DNA of 41,372 bases, from positions 65,643-107,014 of the forward strand of contig JAGVXY010000010.1 in NCBI GenBank assembly GCA_018303545.1, read 5' to 3'. This DNA comes from Candidatus Woesearchaeota archaeon. Lineage in GTDB: Archaea > Nanobdellota > Nanobdellia > SCGC-AAA011-G17 > JAGVXY01. Below, in pieces: positions 39,135 through 41,372 of this stretch (its first letter is position 1; each line of letters starts with the position of its first letter). A program made the translations under genes and the position numbers. Under the pieces are notes generated by a model. That model was not told the DNA's origin. It saw only the letters and a program-made list of their open reading frames with translations, and did not search any database.

Positions 39135-39252
39135 CATTAATTTGATTATTTTATAGATATTTTGGTTTTATGAAATAATCTTCAATATTACCACATATCA
39201 TGGATAACATTATTTTGCAGGTTAATTAATAGGAGGCCAACATAAGCGTAAC

Positions 39253-39262
39253 TTATATAAAT
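39253..39262 (+). promoter_or_regulatory. Putative TATA box for the C25-like gene
   Basis: ACTTATATAAATAAA about 110 nt upstream of ATG 39364, followed by a GC-richer leader with hairpin ATTTCA-TTTGT-TGAAAT. Confidence 0.5.
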
Positions 39263-39363
39263 AAATTGATTTTGTTATAATAATGAGTTAGAGGTATAGA
39301 CCCGTATCGTGATTTCATTTGTTGAAATGGAACTCCGGATAGAATAATTTATAATTAGTTCAT

Positions 39364-41372
39364 ATGATAAATCAAAAAAAGAGGGGGTATTTGCAGTTTT
39401 TACTATTAGCAATATTATTCGTTTTTTCAATACCTCTAGTTTATTCTGAAGAATTGATTATTACTTCAGACGCCCCTGTATTTGAAAAAATGGGAGATTA
39501 TGATGCATTTATTTCTGATTCTCTCACATTTGAAATTGGAAGACCACAAATTCCTTTCACAAAAGAGCATTATTATCTTGATGATGATAAAAAAATTGAA
39601 ATAATCATCGAAGAAGGAGAATATATTTTATATAGTAATCTTACCTTATATCCCCTACAAGAACAGGAACGTATTATAGGCGGGATTTTAACAAATAATG
39701 TTTTTTCTTATGATTTAGAATTTTATGAAACTAATGTATTTACTCCTGGGAAGTTTTATGATATCAGTGAAGCATATTTCCGCGACACAAAGTTTGCTTA
39801 TATTAGATTCTTTCCATATCAGTACAATCCAGTAAATAAGGAACTGAGGCATTATCCTCAATTAAAAATTAATATAAGTTATGTTTCCGTTAAAAAAGAA
39901 AATATTAGAAAAGATAATCAGTTCAAAGAAATTAATTCGATTCTATTTAAAAACTATAAAGAAAGCCCTATCACTTTTGATTTAACATTAGGAATTCAAA
40001 ATCAAGTAAAAGCAGAAGCCTTAAAGATTTATATTAATAAAAGTGGAATACATAAATTAACTTATCAGGATCTCAATAGTGCAGGGTTCAATCTAAGTTA
40101 CGATCCAAGGATGTTAAAGATGACAAATAAGAACGAGGAAATTGAAATTTATATTGAAGGTCAAGATGATGGCAGTTTTGACATTAACGATTTCATATTA
40201 TTTTATGCTGATGCAAATAAAAGTGAGGTATTTAATCAATTCAGCTATACAAACGCTTACTGGTTAGAATATAGTGAGTCTAATGGTGCTAGGATGGAAA
40301 CAGAACAGTATGATGGAGGAGAAAATATAACAACCTATATGTCAAATATCCACTATGAATTTGATAACCTATGGCTTACAGAGTATATTACAAAGAATGA
40401 AGATCCTGCATTCATGACTTATATAAATCCTGGAGAAAGCTCGAATCATTTAAATTATACGATAAACATTTCAGATCCCGTGGGAGATGGAAATATTAGT
40501 GTTTATTTATACACTCATCCGAGTTATAATAATTCGCATAATATGACTATAAAAATAAACAATTATACCACTGGCGATTACATTTGGAACAGCACCTTAA
40601 ATTGGAGTGAAAGTCACTTTGATATTATGCGGGGCAATATAAGTGGGTTTATGACAAATGGCAATAATACCATCAGCGTAATTTCAAATTACTTTAGTGT
40701 TAATCCTAATTTTTATTTATATTATATAAATTATATTGATATTAATTATGAAAAAAATTTTTCCAATCCGGCATTATATGTTGAATTTCAGGGTGAGCCA
40801 AATCGTAGTGTGGAAATCACTTTTAATTGCTCTGATATGTATGTATTTAACGTAGACAATCTTAGCATTGTTAGAACAAGTATAACTGATAATACTTCTC
40901 AATTTAATACAACCTCTGCGAAATATATTGCATTATGCAAAAACGATTCAATAACTCCCAATATCTCTATGAGAAGCGTAAATGAGAATAATACAGGTGC
41001 AGAATATCTTATAATTTGCCATAGTGACTTTTGCAACAATTCACAACAATTAGCTGAGTTCAGAAATGCAGAATATACTACTAGATTAACCGACGTGGAA
41101 GATTTATATGATCTTTATACTTATGGATTAATAGATGATAACGCAATAAAAAGTTATATCAACTATTCTTACAACAACTGGGCAACTGTTCCAACATACG
41201 TTGTATTGGTTGGTGACGCAAGTATTAATAAAAAAAATTCATCTCTTCCCACTCATTATACTGAACTTAGTGACGGTTATGTATATTATGTCCCCTCAGA
41301 TAATTGGTTTGTGAGTATTGTTGGGGACGATAGAGTTCCAGATATGTATATTGGTCGAATTCCTGCAAAAAA
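39364..41372 (+). CDS. Gingipain-like C25 peptidase family secreted protein, 3'-truncated by window edge
   Basis: ATG 39364; signal peptide FLLLAILFVFSIPLVYS; open to window end; AEYLIICHSDFCNNSQQLAEFRNAEYTTRLTDVEDLYDLYTYGLIDDNAIKSYI...VPTYVVLVGDAS and DRVPDMYIGRIPA match C25 architecture. Confidence 0.85.
   Translation, partial: MINQKKRGYLQFLLLAILFVFSIPLVYSEELIITSDAPVFEKMGDYDAFISDSLTFEIGRPQIPFTKEHYYLDDDKKIEIIIEEGEYILYSNLTLYPLQEQERIIGGILTNNVFSYDLEFYETNVFTPGKFYDISEAYFRDTKFAYIRFFPYQYNPVNKELRHYPQLKINISYVSVKKENIRKDNQFKEINSILFKNYKESPITFDLTLGIQNQVKAEALKIYINKSGIHKLTYQDLNSAGFNLSYDPRMLKMTNKNEEIEIYIEGQDDGSFDINDFILFYADANKSEVFNQFSYTNAYWLEYSESNGARMETEQYDGGENITTYMSNIHYEFDNLWLTEYITKNEDPAFMTYINPGESSNHLNYTINISDPVGDGNISVYLYTHPSYNNSHNMTIKINNYTTGDYIWNSTLNWSESHFDIMRGNISGFMTNGNNTISVISNYFSVNPNFYLYYINYIDINYEKNFSNPALYVEFQGEPNRSVEITFNCSDMYVFNVDNLSIVRTSITDNTSQFNTTSAKYIALCKNDSITPNISMRSVNENNTGAEYLIICHSDFCNNSQQLAEFRNAEYTTRLTDVEDLYDLYTYGLIDDNAIKSYINYSYNNWATVPTYVVLVGDASINKKNSSLPTHYTELSDGYVYYVPSDNWFVSIVGDDRVPDMYIGRIPAK

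Noticed and set aside
1-41372. CRISPR arrays, insertion sequences and tRNA genes
   Set aside because: No regular spaced repeats, transposase motifs or convincing cloverleaf sequences were recognised by eye; a tRNAscan/CRISPR search would be decisive

Overview
AT-rich archaeal chromosomal segment. The lineage is probably DPANN/Woese-/Pacearchaeota-like, but that is inferred from gene content only. It opens with the 3' part of ftsZ followed by secE-spt5. An archaeal exosome-type superoperon (pop5-psmA-SBDS-rrp4-rrp41-rrp42-rpoK) lies at about 14.7-18.8 kb. Also present are pheST, class II lysS, bacterial-type thrS, thyX-like, rpp30, a DHH phosphoesterase, an M20 peptidase, trxB, an SRP (7S) RNA, and several large secreted or membrane-anchored proteins: an S8 subtilase, Ig/cadherin-like proteins, and a gingipain-like C25 peptidase running off the window end. 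The most interesting region is a tightly overlapping six-gene operon at 1990-7683. It encodes a small unknown protein ending -GQGGQ, an E2-like protein (HPAVNGTSACVGN), an E1-like protein with two tandem ThiF-type Rossmann domains (N-terminal degenerate, C-terminal intact), a JAMM/JAB metalloprotease (HSH-x8-S-x2-D) with a long extension, an Lrp/AsnC-like regulator, and a membrane-anchored coiled-coil protein. I interpret this as a candidate, possibly undescribed, archaeal ubiquitin-like conjugation system. The modifier assignment is uncertain because the GG tail codons coincide with the next gene's Shine-Dalgarno. Other notable items are a 17-aa CxxCGC microprotein with promoter and SD, a truncated Dph2, a doubly lesioned small pseudogene, and a 22-nt exact repeat linking the thrS 3' end to an intergenic region. 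All family calls come from reading motifs by eye; no database search was run.
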